The notes under the pieces are model-generated. The model did not search any database, was not told where the DNA came from, and was given only the letters and a program-made list of their open reading frames with translations. From Paroedura picta (Eukaryota; Chordata; Lepidosauria; Squamata; Gekkonidae): a stretch of 64,000 nucleotides of DNA. Position numbers and translations under genes: made by a program. The DNA lies in NCBI RefSeq assembly GCF_049243985.1, contig NC_135369.1, positions 24,846,765 to 24,910,764 of the forward strand, in the 5' to 3' direction. Position 1 is the stretch's first letter, and every line of letters starts with the position of its first letter. Positions 1 through 11,161 of this stretch are shown one piece after another.

Positions 1-83
1 GCTTTTGCCGTCATGTAGGTAGTTTTAATGTTTTAATGGGAATTTTAATGGGGTTGAGATTGGGAGAGGCGGGAAATAAATCC

Positions 84-134
<51 letters not shown>
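84..134. repeat. (AAT)n microsatellite
   Basis: About 17 uninterrupted AAT units follow a short CR1/L2-like tail ending in GGCGGGAAATAAATCC. LINE 3' ends commonly seed such triplet runs. Confidence 0.9.
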
Positions 135-135
<1 letters not shown>

Positions 136-418
136 GCAGAGACATTTTCAGTGGTAGTGGAACATTCACACAGTACAATTCTTGGTAGCTGTCTCCTCCC
201 ACTACTGCCACTGGAGGATATTTTCTCCAGCTTTTTAAAAATTAGGAATTGCTAGATAGCTAAGCTGTTATAACCATCTATTGCTACAATCTAATAGTTC
301 CTATATTTATTTTAAAAACACAGTGAGTCTCTCGCCCTTTTCATTGCAGAGATATAAAGAAAAAAGCGCAACCAGTATCTTTCCCCTTTATAACTCCGCA
401 ATAAAAAGGCTAGAGTTA

Positions 419-1319
419 GGTCCATTCCGCACAAGTTTAATGTAGGAGAAGGGTTGCAAATTGAAATCGCTACTAATATGCAATTATGCACGACGTCGTA
501 CACAATCTGCCACACTCCTGAAACAGTCCCGCTAAAAGCTCTTTGTTGTAGCGCTTTCAGGGAAATCCCAAAAAGTGGATTCAGCCTCTGGAAAGCGCTA
601 CACTCTTGCAAACAATCTGCAACAGTTTCGAAAAAGTTCTGTGCATTACCATTGTTGCGGTTTCAGCAAAGTCCCTCCCCCTGGCTCTCTCCTCTGAACT
701 TCCAGCGAAGTGATCGCCTTTTTTTTTTCTCAGAGCGAGCGGAGAGCAACGAACCGGCGAGCCTTCATTCAGTCAGCGAGGCTTCTCCGGCTGCAGTCCC
801 TCCACAGAGCTGCTTTAAAGCTCCCCTCAAGTCACCAAACACAACACAGCCCCGTTTGCAAGTTCCCTTTATTTTTGGCCGAAAATCGCACCCATGCACG
901 GGGGGGGGGGTTCACTCGAGGGAGCGTGGCAACGATGAATCGGCAGCTCACATGCCAGCTGCCAGCTAGATGGGTCTCTACATGAGGATGAAGCAAGGAA
1001 TCAAGGCATATTCGTTGCGATGTGTGTTTTTCTTTTTTTTTTAAACCTGTTCTTAAAGGGAAAGGGGCTTTTCCGGAGCATGGTAACAACCGCCCATTGG
1101 CTGCTCATTTGATTGAGGCCAGGGGCGGGACAAAGCATGGAAAAAATCGCTTCCTTTCTAGCGATTTTTGGCGAGACCGGAAACCTGTGGGAAACGATTG
1201 AAATGCAGCTGGATTCCACTACAAAGGCAGGTATGCGTTACGCCGAATTCCACTATTTTAAATTCCATTTTTTCTTTCCGTAAGCAATATGCCAAATTAA
1301 TCCTTGTGCGGAAGGGGCT
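419..1319. mobile_element. PIF/Harbinger-like non-autonomous DNA transposon
   Basis: The ends form imperfect terminal inverted repeats: GGTCCATTCCGCACAAG at the left, and a right end whose reverse complement is AGCCCCTTCCGCACAAG. TTA flanks both sides (416-418 and 1320-1322). A 3-bp TTA/TWA duplication is typical of PIF/Harbinger elements. The 901-bp interior has no recognisable transposase. It holds a perfect 10-bp hairpin (AAAAATCGCT ... AGCGATTTTT, about 1142-1169) and an inverted AGCGCTTTC pair near 550-600. A CCCATTGGCTG box and a GGGGCGGG box near 1090-1130 give a promoter-like look. Long open frames inside it are not gene-like. The superfamily call depends on the short TSD and is inferred. 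Confidence 0.6.
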
Positions 1320-1651
1320 TTATTTTTTCCCCAAAAAGTGAAAGATGTGAATTAGTAGATCATCACAATAGATCGTTATAACATTGTTGTGCTACAGCAA
1401 CACACCTATTTGCAATTTTCAAAAGCCTTGAAAAAAATCTCTCCATGAGGAGAATGGCAGCTACAGGTATTTAGGTAAAAAAATGGCACCAATGTGGGCA
1501 GACTGCAAAAATGCTCATCTTCCCATCCATACAATATCCAAAAGCACTTTCATAATGATATTTCTAAAAAGACTATTATCAGACCATATTCAGATGGGTA
1601 GTCATATTGGTCTAAAGCCAGCAGAATAAAGTTTGAGTCCAGTGGCTAATA

Positions 1652-1905
1652 TAGAAGTTTTTATACCCCACTTTTCACTAACTGAAGGAGTCTAAAAGCA
1701 GTTTCCTTTCCTCTCCCCACAACATACACCTTGTGAGGTAGGTGTGGCTGAGAGAGCTCTGAGAGAAACTGCTCTGGGAGAACCACTCTAACAGGACTGT
1801 GACCAGCCCAAGGTCACCCAGCTGGCTGCATGCGGAGGAGTGGGGAATCAAACCTGGTTCTCCATATTAGAAGCTGCCAATCTTAACTATTACACAACTA
1901 CAAAA
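1652..1905 (-). mobile_element. tRNA-derived SINE, family A, reverse copy
   Basis: Read on the minus strand, this has the order shared by many copies here: a degraded tRNA-like head, CCAGCTGGGTGACCTTGGGC, a CTCTCTCAGCC block, ACAGGGTGTCTGTTGTGGGG, then a tail near AAAGCGGGGTATAAAA. This copy is diverged and its head is damaged. Confidence 0.7.
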
Positions 1906-2261
1906 AGTTTAATTCTGGGTATAAGTTTTCATGTGCACACACTTTTAATCAGATACAGGGAACAAAGTTTGAGTCCAGTGGCAGACCAAAGGCCAATATA
2001 GTTCACAGTTGCAGACAAGCAGGAACTGAGAGACTTAGCACATGTAGTGAGATAAGAAGCTGATATTCGTGTTAAGCCCAGTTCCACTGCCCTGGGTGTT
2101 GTAATACTTTGTAATTCAGCCATCTCCCGTTTCAGAGTGTCCAGGGAGATCTGGGAAATATCACAGCAAATTGGGAGAAAACACAAAGCGGGGGATGTGA
2201 ACTGCTCCACTCAGTAGGGGGGGGGGCGAAACTAGAGGGAACACTATTGATGGAGCTACCT

Positions 2262-3085
2262 CATTTGGTTCTGGTTCTGGTCCTTGGAGGACAACCAAGA
2301 TGATTATGGGGTTGAAGGCTGAAGAACCTGGGACTTTTCAATGTAGAAAAGAGATGACTGGGAAGGGGGATGATAATAAAATTATATAAAATTATGCATA
2401 GGGTGGAAAGAGCAGACAAAGAGAAACATTTCTCCTTCTCCCCAAATACTAGAACTCAAGAGTATCCAATGAAACTGATAGGTAGTATATTCAGGATGGA
2501 GAAAAAGGAATAGAACAACAAGAAGAAGAAGAGTTGGTTCTTATATGCCGCTTTTCCCTACCCGAAGGAGGCTCAAAGCGGCTTACATTTGCCTTCCCAT
2601 TCCTCTCCCCACAACAGACACCCTGTGGGGTGGGTGAGGCTGAGAGAACCCTGATATCACTGCTCGGTCAGGACAGTTTTATCAGTGCCCTGGTGAACCC
2701 AAGGTCACCCAGCTGGTTGCATGTGGGGGAGTGCAAAATCGAACCCGACATGCCAGATTAGAAGTCCGCACTCCTAACCACTACACCAAACTGAATACTT
2801 CTTTACACAGAGACTAGAATGTGGAATTCACTGCCAGAGGATGCAGTGATGGCCACAGGAAAAAAACAACTTTAATAGGATTAAATTCCTGGAGGATAGG
2901 TCTATCAGTGACTATGACCCTTGGTGACTGAAGGAAAAGGCCCTAAATTTCTGAATCCCAGAGGGGAAGGCCTCAGCCTCTAGGCTTTGTCGTTGGTCCT
3001 CCAGAGGAACTGGTTGGCCGTGGAGAGAGACAGGATGCTGGACTAGATGGACCACTGGTCAGCTCCAGGAAGGTTCTTCTTATGT
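2262..3085 (+). mobile_element. L3/CR1-like LINE 3' end, split by a SINE
   Basis: The left part (to about 2519) reads like L3-type sequence with GGCTGAAGAACCTGGGAC and an AGAAAAGAGATGACTGG stretch. The right part (2796-3085) continues with GTGGAATTCACTGCC and ends near GATGCTGGACTAGATGGACC, a typical 3' end of this LINE group. A reverse SINE sits between the two halves. No open reading frame survives. Confidence 0.65.
2520..2795 (-). mobile_element. tRNA-derived SINE, family A, inserted in an L3-like LINE
   Basis: This is a nearly full-length minus-strand copy. The reverse complement starts CAGTTTGGTGTAGTGGTTAG and ends in an AACTCTTCTTCTTCTTCTTG tail. It has intact blocks in the middle and is less diverged than the LINE that it splits, so the insertion is later. 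Confidence 0.8.
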
Positions 3086-3834
3086 TTGTAAAATGGTATT
3101 CTATGTCGACCCGCAAAGGTCAGCATAATACGATTTCCCTAGCTGGCACCCATCTGGATCAGACACACTTTACAAATATCTTTCAAGTATCTTTACAAGT
3201 ATCTTTCAAAGGTGGACTCTTCGGAAAGCATACGTGCAGCCCACCTTCAAAGCCATCACAGCAAAGATAAGGTCATGTGCAACAGAGACATAGCAGGTAT
3301 AAAGGGGTAGCTTGTTGCAGACTTCAAGATCTGGATAGAGGAAAAGTAAAAAAGCCAGGGCCCAATAGAGGGAGAGATACCCTTTCAAGTAGAGTTGCCA
3401 GGGATTGAACTTGGCTACATGCAAATCCTGTGCTCTGATATCAAGCTCTGGATATTCCTCTAAGTTGTGGAGGAGGGGGAACTTTAGGGATTCAAGCAGG
3501 AATGGTCAAGGGAGCGCCTCTAGCCTATCATGGAGCTTCCCTCCCTACCCCTCCATGTAAGCTCCTGTGATCTTGCACAACTACTGTGCATGAGAGCTTT
3601 CAGGGAGGTAACTGGTAGAAGGGCTAAGGAGAGAGGGAATCTCACAGATCTGGGGACAACTGGGTCTTCTGAGTATTCCCCAGCTTGACACCCTTGGGAG
3701 GGTAATATAAAAGGCAGCAAACTAAAGCCTCTCCCCCACCCCCATCTGGGATGCAACAAAAGGCTGACTGAATGAAAGCCTTTCTGGTCTCCTGAAAAAC
3801 TGGGCAGCAAGACGGGAGGGTTACATATCAATGA

Positions 3835-4370
3835 TGGAGGACAGGCAACAAAATTTGAGTCCAATAGCACCTTTAAGACCAACAGAGATTTATTCAAGGT
3901 GTGAGCTTTTGAGTGCATGCACTCTTCCCCAGACAATGGAACAATGATCATAAGAGTGTAGGTATAAGAAAAAAGTAAATTAGTAGCAAATTAGTAAACT
4001 GTGACATAACATACAAATTATGCAGTATGGTAATTCTTTGCTAAAAATGATACTCAGTTCTTTGGGGTCAGTTGTAGTTCACAAAAACATTGGAGAAATA
4101 AAAATGTCAAGGTTAGTAATTAATGGGCAGACACTTTCCCAGTTGTGAAAATAATTAAAAGAGATTAGTTGCTTGCCCCGTCTGGTCTCCACCCAAGCAG
4201 GGAAGCGTCCCCACAAGTGACAAGCCGTGTTAAGATGTTATCTTGTCCTGAGACCAGCAAGTTAGATTCTAAATTACATTACATACTACTTACATTGCAT
4301 GACAATCACATTGTCCCAAATAAAAGAAAAAGAAGGGATTGTAAGGAATGTGGATATAAGAGTTGAATGA
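3835..4370. repeat. Half copy of a foldback repeat (TTTGAGTCCA family)
   Basis: It begins AAATTTGAGTCCAATAGCAC followed by CTTTAAGACCAACAGAG, the same end as the foldback element at 5021-5412. It shares the inner AATAAAAATGTCAAG block. The opposite inverted end is not recognisable here. Another fragment of the same end lies near 1960-1985. Confidence 0.5.
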
Positions 4371-4739
4371 GGACAGGCTGTTTTTCCTTGGTTTGCTTAC
4401 TTCCCTCCCCCACACATAGAAATGTTATGTCTTGGCAGTAACAGAAGGAAAGACAGAAGCCGGCCCGCCCATCCTTAGCCTCTCTCATTCATAGCTAGAC
4501 TGGAAAGTCAGGTTTTGGAGAAGTGGAACTCATCAAATGCTTCTAAATCCTGAAATCTGAGCAATTCAAACATGAAACACTCTTTGCCATCCAAATACAT
4601 ACCTGGAAGCACCTTTTTTTTTTTTTTAAAGGACACACCTCTTGGCTTCGTCTCTTTTGCAAAAACAACCCTTTGGGGACATTGGAATGCTTCTGTAATT
4701 GGTCTGATTAATGCTGTGTGTGGGGGGGGGGGAGTTAGA

Positions 4740-4935
4740 GAGCCTGTGTTGTGGTACAGTGGCAGAGCCTATGCCTTGCATGCAGAAGGTCAAAAGTTCA
4801 ACCCCAGGTTATAATAGGGTCAGGTAATAAATTATGAGAAAAACCTCTGCTTGAGACCCTGGGAAGCAGCTGCCAGTCAGAATGGACAATACTGATCTTG
4901 GGAGACTACAATTGTCTGACTCGACAGAAAACCAC
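4740..4935 (+). mobile_element. tRNA-derived SINE, family B (degraded)
   Basis: A tRNA-like head (GTGGTACAGTGGCAGAGCC ... GGTCAAAAGTTCAACCCC) keeps recognisable A and B boxes. It is followed by the family body ending near GGACAATACTGATCTTGGG. Related copies lie at 43495-43640, 44940-45175, 53075-53265 and 55690-55780. Confidence 0.6.
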
Positions 4936-5020
4936 AAGAGGGACTGTTACCTGAGGCCACACAAAAGGAAAAGAGAAAAAGCAATGATCCTTAATGGTAT
5001 AAAAAAAATAAACTGAACGA

Positions 5021-5412
5021 CGTTTGAGCCCAATGGTACCTTTAAGACAACTAAGTTTTATTCAAGGTATTTACGAGAGACATAGTAAAGGAAATAAAAA
5101 TGTCAAGATTAGTGGACAGGAGCATTCCCAACCCTGGGTAGAGATGAATGGAGTGTGATGACAGGTTCTCTTTTAATTTCTCTCAGTTTCCACAACTGGG
5201 AATGCATCTGTCCATTCATCTTCAATCTTGACTTTTACAATTTCCTTTACTGTGTTTTCCCTTCAAAATTGAACCTAAATGAAGGATGACCTAATAAAAG
5301 TGGTTTTGTAACTTCCATTCCATTGTCTGACAAAGTGTGTTGTTGCACACAAAAGCTTACGCCTTGAATAAAACCTAGTCGGTTTTAAAAGTACCCCTGG
5401 ACTCAAACTTTG
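5021..5412. mobile_element. Foldback MITE, TTTGAGTCCA family
   Basis: The left end (GTTTGAGCCCAATGGTACC, then a TTTAAGACAACTAAG block) is mirrored at the right end by CCTTGAATAAAACCTAG and CCCCTGGACTCAAAC. Inner blocks are mirrored too: AGTAAAGGAAAT and AATGTCAAGATTAG at left, AATCTTGACTTTTAC and ATTTCCTTTACTG at right. Most of the roughly 390 bp can therefore fold on itself. It has no coding capacity. The superfamily is unknown. Confidence 0.6.
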
Positions 5413-7327
5413 CTCTGCTGCTTCAGACCAATAGAGCTACCCGCTTGAACACAAAAACAAACTGTTACTGTATACAGTGCAAATAATGCAGCGCAAACAA
5501 TCCCAAAGTCAATCCCTCCCAAGGTAGATCTAATGCAACTCTATTACTCACGAGTCCTTTGGTGTTCCCTGAGAGGCCATCGGGAAAGGTTTATCCCTGT
5601 GCGGGAGGCAGTTCACAGTGTGGGAGTCTCGCCTCTTGTCAAATTACAGCTGCACCTAGAAGGCAAAAATGGAAGAGCTAACAGCAAGTCTTACCCGAGG
5701 GGATGGAAAAATCAATTTCACGGCTGCCTCTGAGCACTTGAGAACTTGAGCAGGTAGGTGCCTGCTCATTCTTGGGATAACTGGAGAGCCAGCCTGCTAA
5801 AAACCCAGTTGGAAGGACAAGAAAGAGCACCAAAGGATGCCATCTGGAACCCACCTCCCTAGAAGTCCAGCCCAGCAGTGTTGGCACAAGTCTTTTCGGA
5901 AACTCAGCTTCTTAATCTCAGCTGCAACTGTTCACAGAGCAGAGAAATGTACTCCGTGCTTGCTCAGAAACACCCTTCTGAGCTACTATATTAGAGAGCT
6001 GAGTCCAGATAGTCAAACCCAGGGCTGACTCCTGATTGGTTAATCCTCTTTGCCCATCTGTCTTCAATAGTTCAAACAGAAGCCCAAGAACAACATCACA
6101 AAAATCACAAGGAAGCTAGAGTTCTAAACCCTGCTCTTTTTGACAGTCAGAGCTCAGTTCACCAGAAGTATGACGTGTTCACCCAGTAGGCATCACTTCA
6201 CGTGTGTGACAAAGGGTACTACTGTGTGACAGTAGGCATCACTTCACGTGTGTGCCTCGCAGATGCTTAAGCTGGAACACATATTGTTAGTCTTGGAACT
6301 GCCACTGGGCTCTTGTTTGATTTTGACACATCAAACTGACAAGGCTAACCTGCTGGAATCATTCATGTTGAAATGCATGTTGGCCTACATTTAAATCCTG
6401 ATGGCATAAAACTGGGCAGAGAAGAGTTAGAGAAACCCTTTGAAAAACAGGGTGGTTTTGCAATGACAAAAAAGAGAAGCCCAGATATAGATAATTTCTT
6501 AGAATAAGAGGCGGAAATCCAAATGTTGCCTCAGCAGTTGCATTGGAAAAAGTAACCCTTGGCCCACACGTTTACACACAACTCACATAGGCAGGGCACA
6601 GTCACAACGCTTATACCACCAAAAAAAAAGGATTTTAGAAGATATTCCAAAGATCACAAAATGTGCATTCACTGCCTCTTAAAAAGCCAGCCCAACTGCA
6701 GGCATCTTTGGAAGGGGCTTTATCCTTCTGGCTTGAATTAGTAATGTTTTGTCTCTTGTAAGTCACCCTGAGCCACAAGGAAAGGCAGGATATAAATATT
6801 TCCAGAAAGAAAGGAATAGTTATATTTGGGGTTGTACTATCAAGTGGTGGCGTGTAATGAATAGCCTCATCAAGGATTGTGAAAGATCCTCACTTTATAT
6901 ACAATTATCTAAAATGTTTAATATTTAGGACACTAAGGACCAGAAGGGCAGAAAAAATTCTTTGAGGCCTTTTATCTTTCTTAAGCAGGCCCTGGTCCAG
7001 GTGAGCACTTCCAGTATCCAGTGAGTGTCCTATAGGAGCCAGCCTTTCCCCAAAGTATACTGAGGTGGCTTCACATTTCATAGCATTATATGTTAAGGAA
7101 CCTACTGTTTATTTAATATTTCTTTTCCTGTATTTTATGTATTTTATGTATGCTGCTCTATTAATGCTCACCATTGATAAAGGCAGCCACGCTGAAACGT
7201 GCCTGGTCAGTGGAGGCATTAGTACGAATTTACACAGGGATTTTAATGAGGCTATACTCTAAACCTTGGGTTTTTAATTTCAATAAATATTAATGTTCAA
7301 TTTTATATCACATTCTACCCTATAGAG
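5413..7327. other. Gene-less stretch
   Basis: I see no exon with good splice sites or a familiar product. A 24-bp unit starting AGTAGGCATCACTTCACG is repeated exactly at 6185-6208 and 6231-6254. Confidence 0.5.
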
Positions 7328-7630
7328 CAGTGATTCTCAACCTTCCTAATGCCGTGACCCTTTAATACAGTTCCTCATGTTGCGGTGACCCCCAGCCATA
7401 AAATTAAGCAAGTGTTCTTTCACAGAAATTAACCCAAAACTGACCAATGGCATGAAGATCCATTATTCATGATTGTATATAAATTGTATATAAATTGGCA
7501 GGCGCCTTCAGGAGCAGTGGCAACAGTGGGGGCCCCCTCCCCCCGGCCAAGCTGCTCGCCCTGCCATGATCCCTGTGAAAGGGTCATTCGACCCCCAAAG
7601 GGGTCCCAAACCCCAGGTTGAGAACCACTG
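7328..7630. mobile_element. SPIN-like hAT MITE with 8-bp target duplication
   Basis: The element begins CAGTGATTCTCAACCT and ends AGGTTGAGAACCACTG, the terminal inverted repeat of SPIN-related hAT elements. It is flanked on both sides by an exact CTATAGAG (7320-7327 and 7631-7638), the 8-bp duplication expected of hAT. The 303-bp body carries the family's CCGTGACCCTTTAATACAG block and a GGGTCATTCGACCCCC block. It has no transposase. Confidence 0.85.
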
Positions 7631-8059
7631 CTATAGAGGCTTAAGCACATTTTCCATATTTTGACCCTTTCTGGGGGACGGGGACTTCTTGACTTGGGTC
7701 AGGATATTTTCTCCTTTTTGTTGTGCACATAAAAACACAACATCTGAACATGTGCAGAATTACCTCCTTTACTGATTATAAGCAACTGAGGAACACATTG
7801 AATCTGGAAACCAAGAGGATTGGCAAATTTGCCTACGAACATAAACCTTGTAGGATCAAATGAATGGTCCGCTTAGTCCAGCGTATGTTTCCTACCATGG
7901 CTAGCCAGACTCCCCAGACGACCTGGAATGGGGTCACAAACTTCTCCCTATGGCTGCTCCCCAGCAAACAAGCCACTGTAACAAACAACTACTGCATTTG
8001 TCCAGCCCTTTCCAAAAATTAAACAGAGCTTCATATTTCTGTGGAAACCCATTACGCAA

Positions 8060-8640
8060 GATCTTCCTGGACAGTTACCACTCACTCACATCTGATATTT
8101 ATGTAAAATCAGGATTTTTGTCTTCAGTGTGCAGCACTTGACACCGAATCTCATTTGCCACTTTGCTGCACCCACTCACCCACTACAGAAGGATCCTCTT
8201 GGAATCACAATCTACATTGCTTTCTCCCATCCTGAATAACTTGGCACCTTCTGCAGACTTTTCACTGCTCACCCCCATCAGCAGCGAACAAATTTAAATA
8301 GAACTGGTCCCACCACATCTCCTTGGAGAATCCTGTCCCTCCATTGCAGGAACTCATCCGTAGATTCTTTCTCCCTGTTTTCTACCCTTCAGCCAGCTAC
8401 TAATCCATGTGAGAATCTGTCCTCTGATCCTAGGCGTGCTGCGTTTACTCAAGGAGTCTTGGGTGATGGACTTTGTCAAAAGCTTTTCAGAAACCCAGCA
8501 TTCACTCCTGCCCATATATTTGTTAACCTATTTAAACAACCTCCCTGGAAAATGGCGTGTTGACTGTTCCTTGGGAGAATGGGCTCCTTTCCTGACTAAA
8601 TAATTTTATCCTTTATCTAAATGCTAGGCAAACCAGCCTG
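8060..8640 (-). mobile_element. L3/CR1-like LINE reverse transcriptase fragment
   Basis: On the minus strand the translation contains a broken KAFDKV-like stretch (around 8470-8490). Further downstream comes a QGDVVGPVLF-like stretch (around 8310-8340), then KVANEIRCQVLH near 8130. These correspond in order to RT motifs of CR1/L3 LINEs. There are many stops and frameshifts. This is a fossil with no intact frame. Confidence 0.6.
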
Positions 8641-9077
8641 TACCTTCCTGGATACTGCCTCTCCCCCTCCTCCACACACCCCTTTCAAAAAATCAGTGTT
8701 ACTTACATTTTTATTTTCTGCCTGCCAACAAAGAGGACAATTTCACTATTGCCAGGAGACCTACAGGTCTGGGTTCTTTAAAAACCTTCTTGAATGTGTA
8801 TGTCATTAGAACCCAATTTCTAACCAGCCCTGTATTATCTTCTCATCCTCTCGATTTAACTGAGACACCCACCTCGAAGAAAAGCAGTTCCAACTTGTGA
8901 CAGTTCCAGTTCCTTTGCTTCGGACACCTTTTGGACACAGAGGCAAGCAATTCATACAGCTTCACTATACTTTCCCTGTCACCTTTTAGCAAATCTTTGA
9001 TCGCCTGACAGTCCGTCTGCTACTCTGGCCAATCTCTCGTGTCTCCCATATTTAAAGGAATTCGTATTGTCTTAAGG

Positions 9078-9322
9078 CAGGCTCTGTCAGCCAGGTTTCA
9101 TGACACCCTGGGGTTTGCGGAATGGTTTCCTGAATGGGTGGGAGTTAATTATTTTTAAATATATATATTTTTTAATTTGTTAAACATTTATCATATGAAA
9201 TGACTATATATGATCATGTCGACCTGCCTCTCCATCCCAAAATGGGCAATGATGGGCCTGTGGGGGGGCGGGAAGGGTAGGGGTCATGCTTCCCAACCAT
9301 ATTGTGCATGATTGCACCACTT
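9078..9322 (+). mobile_element. hAT-like element, CAGGCTTTCTC family, fragment
   Basis: The start CAGGCTCTGTCAGCCAGG, followed by TTTCATGACACCCTGGGG and GAATGGGTGGGAGTTAATT, matches the copies at 17543-18126 and 38047-38331. The right end is lost against the adjoining SINE. Confidence 0.6.
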
Positions 9323-9323
9323 C

Positions 9324-9575
9324 TGGGGTTAGGAGTGTGGACTTCTAATCTAGCCAGCTAGGTTTGATTCTGCACTCCCCCACATGCAGCCAGCTGGCTG
9401 ACCTTGGGCTCGCCACAGCACTGATAAAGCTGTTCCAACCAAGCAGTAATATCAGGGCTCTCTCAGTCTCACCTACCTCACAAGGTGGTTGTTGTGGGGA
9501 GAGGAAAGGGAAGGGAATTGTAAGCCACTTTGAGACTCCTTCGGGTAGAGAAAAGCGGCATATAAGAACTAACTT
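9324..9575 (+). mobile_element. tRNA-derived SINE, family A
   Basis: A plus-strand copy missing the first bases of the head. It carries GTGGACTTCTAATCTAGCC, GTTTGATTC and CAGCCAGCTGGCTGACC, and ends GAAAAGCGGCATATAAGAAC. The end of the same family (GGGTGTCTTTTGTGGGGAG) is partly repeated just after it. Confidence 0.8.
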
Positions 9576-10319
9576 CTTCTATCTCACAGGGTGTCTTTTG
9601 TGGGGAGAGGAAAAGGAAGGCGCTCCATCTAATCTAATAAATAAATAAATATAAAGATTATTCTTATGAGTTCTGATCAGAGGGCCGATAATACTAGGGA
9701 CGTATTAAATTGCTTTCTGGGCCTGCTATGTCCACCAATAGTAATTCTTTGGTGAGATTTATTCCTTTTATGTATTCTAGTTTATCAGACTCTTTGCTTT
9801 CTTTGGCATGCAGAGCTGCACTCCTCTCAAAATACCCTTCCCTGGCCTTTCTAGAAAGTTTATATCCAGGGATGACCATGACTCATTGATTCCCTCCCCC
9901 TTCCTCCATGCTTCTGAAAGGCAGTCTTTACAAAAAGCATGCCCATTCTCCCATGTTCCCTCAGAGGCCTCCAGTACATGCATAGAAACACCTGTGCCTT
10001 GTTTCCCTTGCCAAGATTTCCTGGCAACCATATTTTCCCTCCCACAGCCCTTTTGGCTTTTTTTAAGTGGCTGTTATTTTCTGGCTTATGCTCACTGTAA
10101 AATTTAGAGGACGCTAAACATTTACCTCTTTATCCCTTATGGGTGAATCATCCTGAACCAAGGTTCCCCAGCTGCTGTTGACTTTTCCACAGGAAAACGT
10201 GCAACCTTTTGGAGACTTAAATGCCAGAAGGTGGGCTCCATCTCTGCTCAAGAGAGGGACGTCTGCTGTGTGCAGGGTCTGCTTCTCGATATAAGTTTGC
10301 ACATGCATGCTGGATCTGA

Positions 10320-10705
10320 TAACCTCTTCAAGTATTTAAAAGGCTGCCATATTGAGGATGGAGCAGAGTTGTTCCCTCTTTCCCCGGAAGGATGGACAAG
10401 AACCAATGAGATGAAATCGATGCAAAAGAAATTCCGTCTAAACATCCGGAAGAAGTTCCTGACAGAGCGGTTTCTCAGTGGAACAGGTTTCCTAGGGAGG
10501 TGGTGGGTTCTCCATCTTTGGAAATTTTTAAACAGAGGCTGGATAGCCATCGGACGGAGAGGCTGATTCTGTGAAGGCTCAAGGGGTGGCAGGTGACAGT
10601 GGATGAGTGATAGTGGTGTGGCACTGTGAGTGTCCTGCACAGTGCAGGGGGTTGGACTAGATGACCCAGGAGGTCCCTTCAAACTCTATTCTATAATTCT
10701 ATGCC
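10320..10705 (+). mobile_element. CR1 LINE 3' end
   Basis: The end of the CR1 coding region is still legible (AAATTCCGTCTAAACATCCG, then GGAGGTGGTGGGTTC). It is followed by the 3' untranslated part with GGGGGTTGGACTAGATGACC and a short ATTCTATAATTCTATG tail, the hallmark of CR1. Confidence 0.85.
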
Positions 10706-11075
10706 CAGCATGGAATAGATACTATTTTCCAAATAATTGTACCTGGGAGGCCTTGGATGGTTATTGGTTTGTAAGACATTCCCTTCTACGGCCACACAGC
10801 TACACTTCCCAAGGCTGCTGGAGCCACCATGCACTACAATAGCCAAGTCCTCCTCTACACAGGCCATCTGAATTGCGTACAATGTCTGCCACCTTTCCAC
10901 CTGACAGGCACGTCACCACAATCAGAAATCAATTACAGACAAGCCTTTGCACTGTTACCAGCCCCACAAAGGAATTTTATATATTGTTTTTAAGGGTATG
11001 GTTGGGGATTTTATTGTAGTTTATTCATTCTTGTAAGCCGCCACAAGACATTTGTGAGTGGCGGTATATAAATAT

Positions 11076-11161
11076 AATGAATGAATGAATGAATGAATGA
11101 ATGAATGAATGAATGAATGAATGAATGAATGAATGAATGAATGAATGAATGAATGAATGAT
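11076..11161. repeat. (GAAT)n microsatellite
   Basis: About 21 perfect GAAT units follow GGCGGTATATAAATATAAT, an L2-like LINE tail. The tetranucleotide run probably grew from the LINE's own 3' repeats. An apparent Phe-Ile-His-Ser peptide here is only this repeat translated. Confidence 0.95.
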
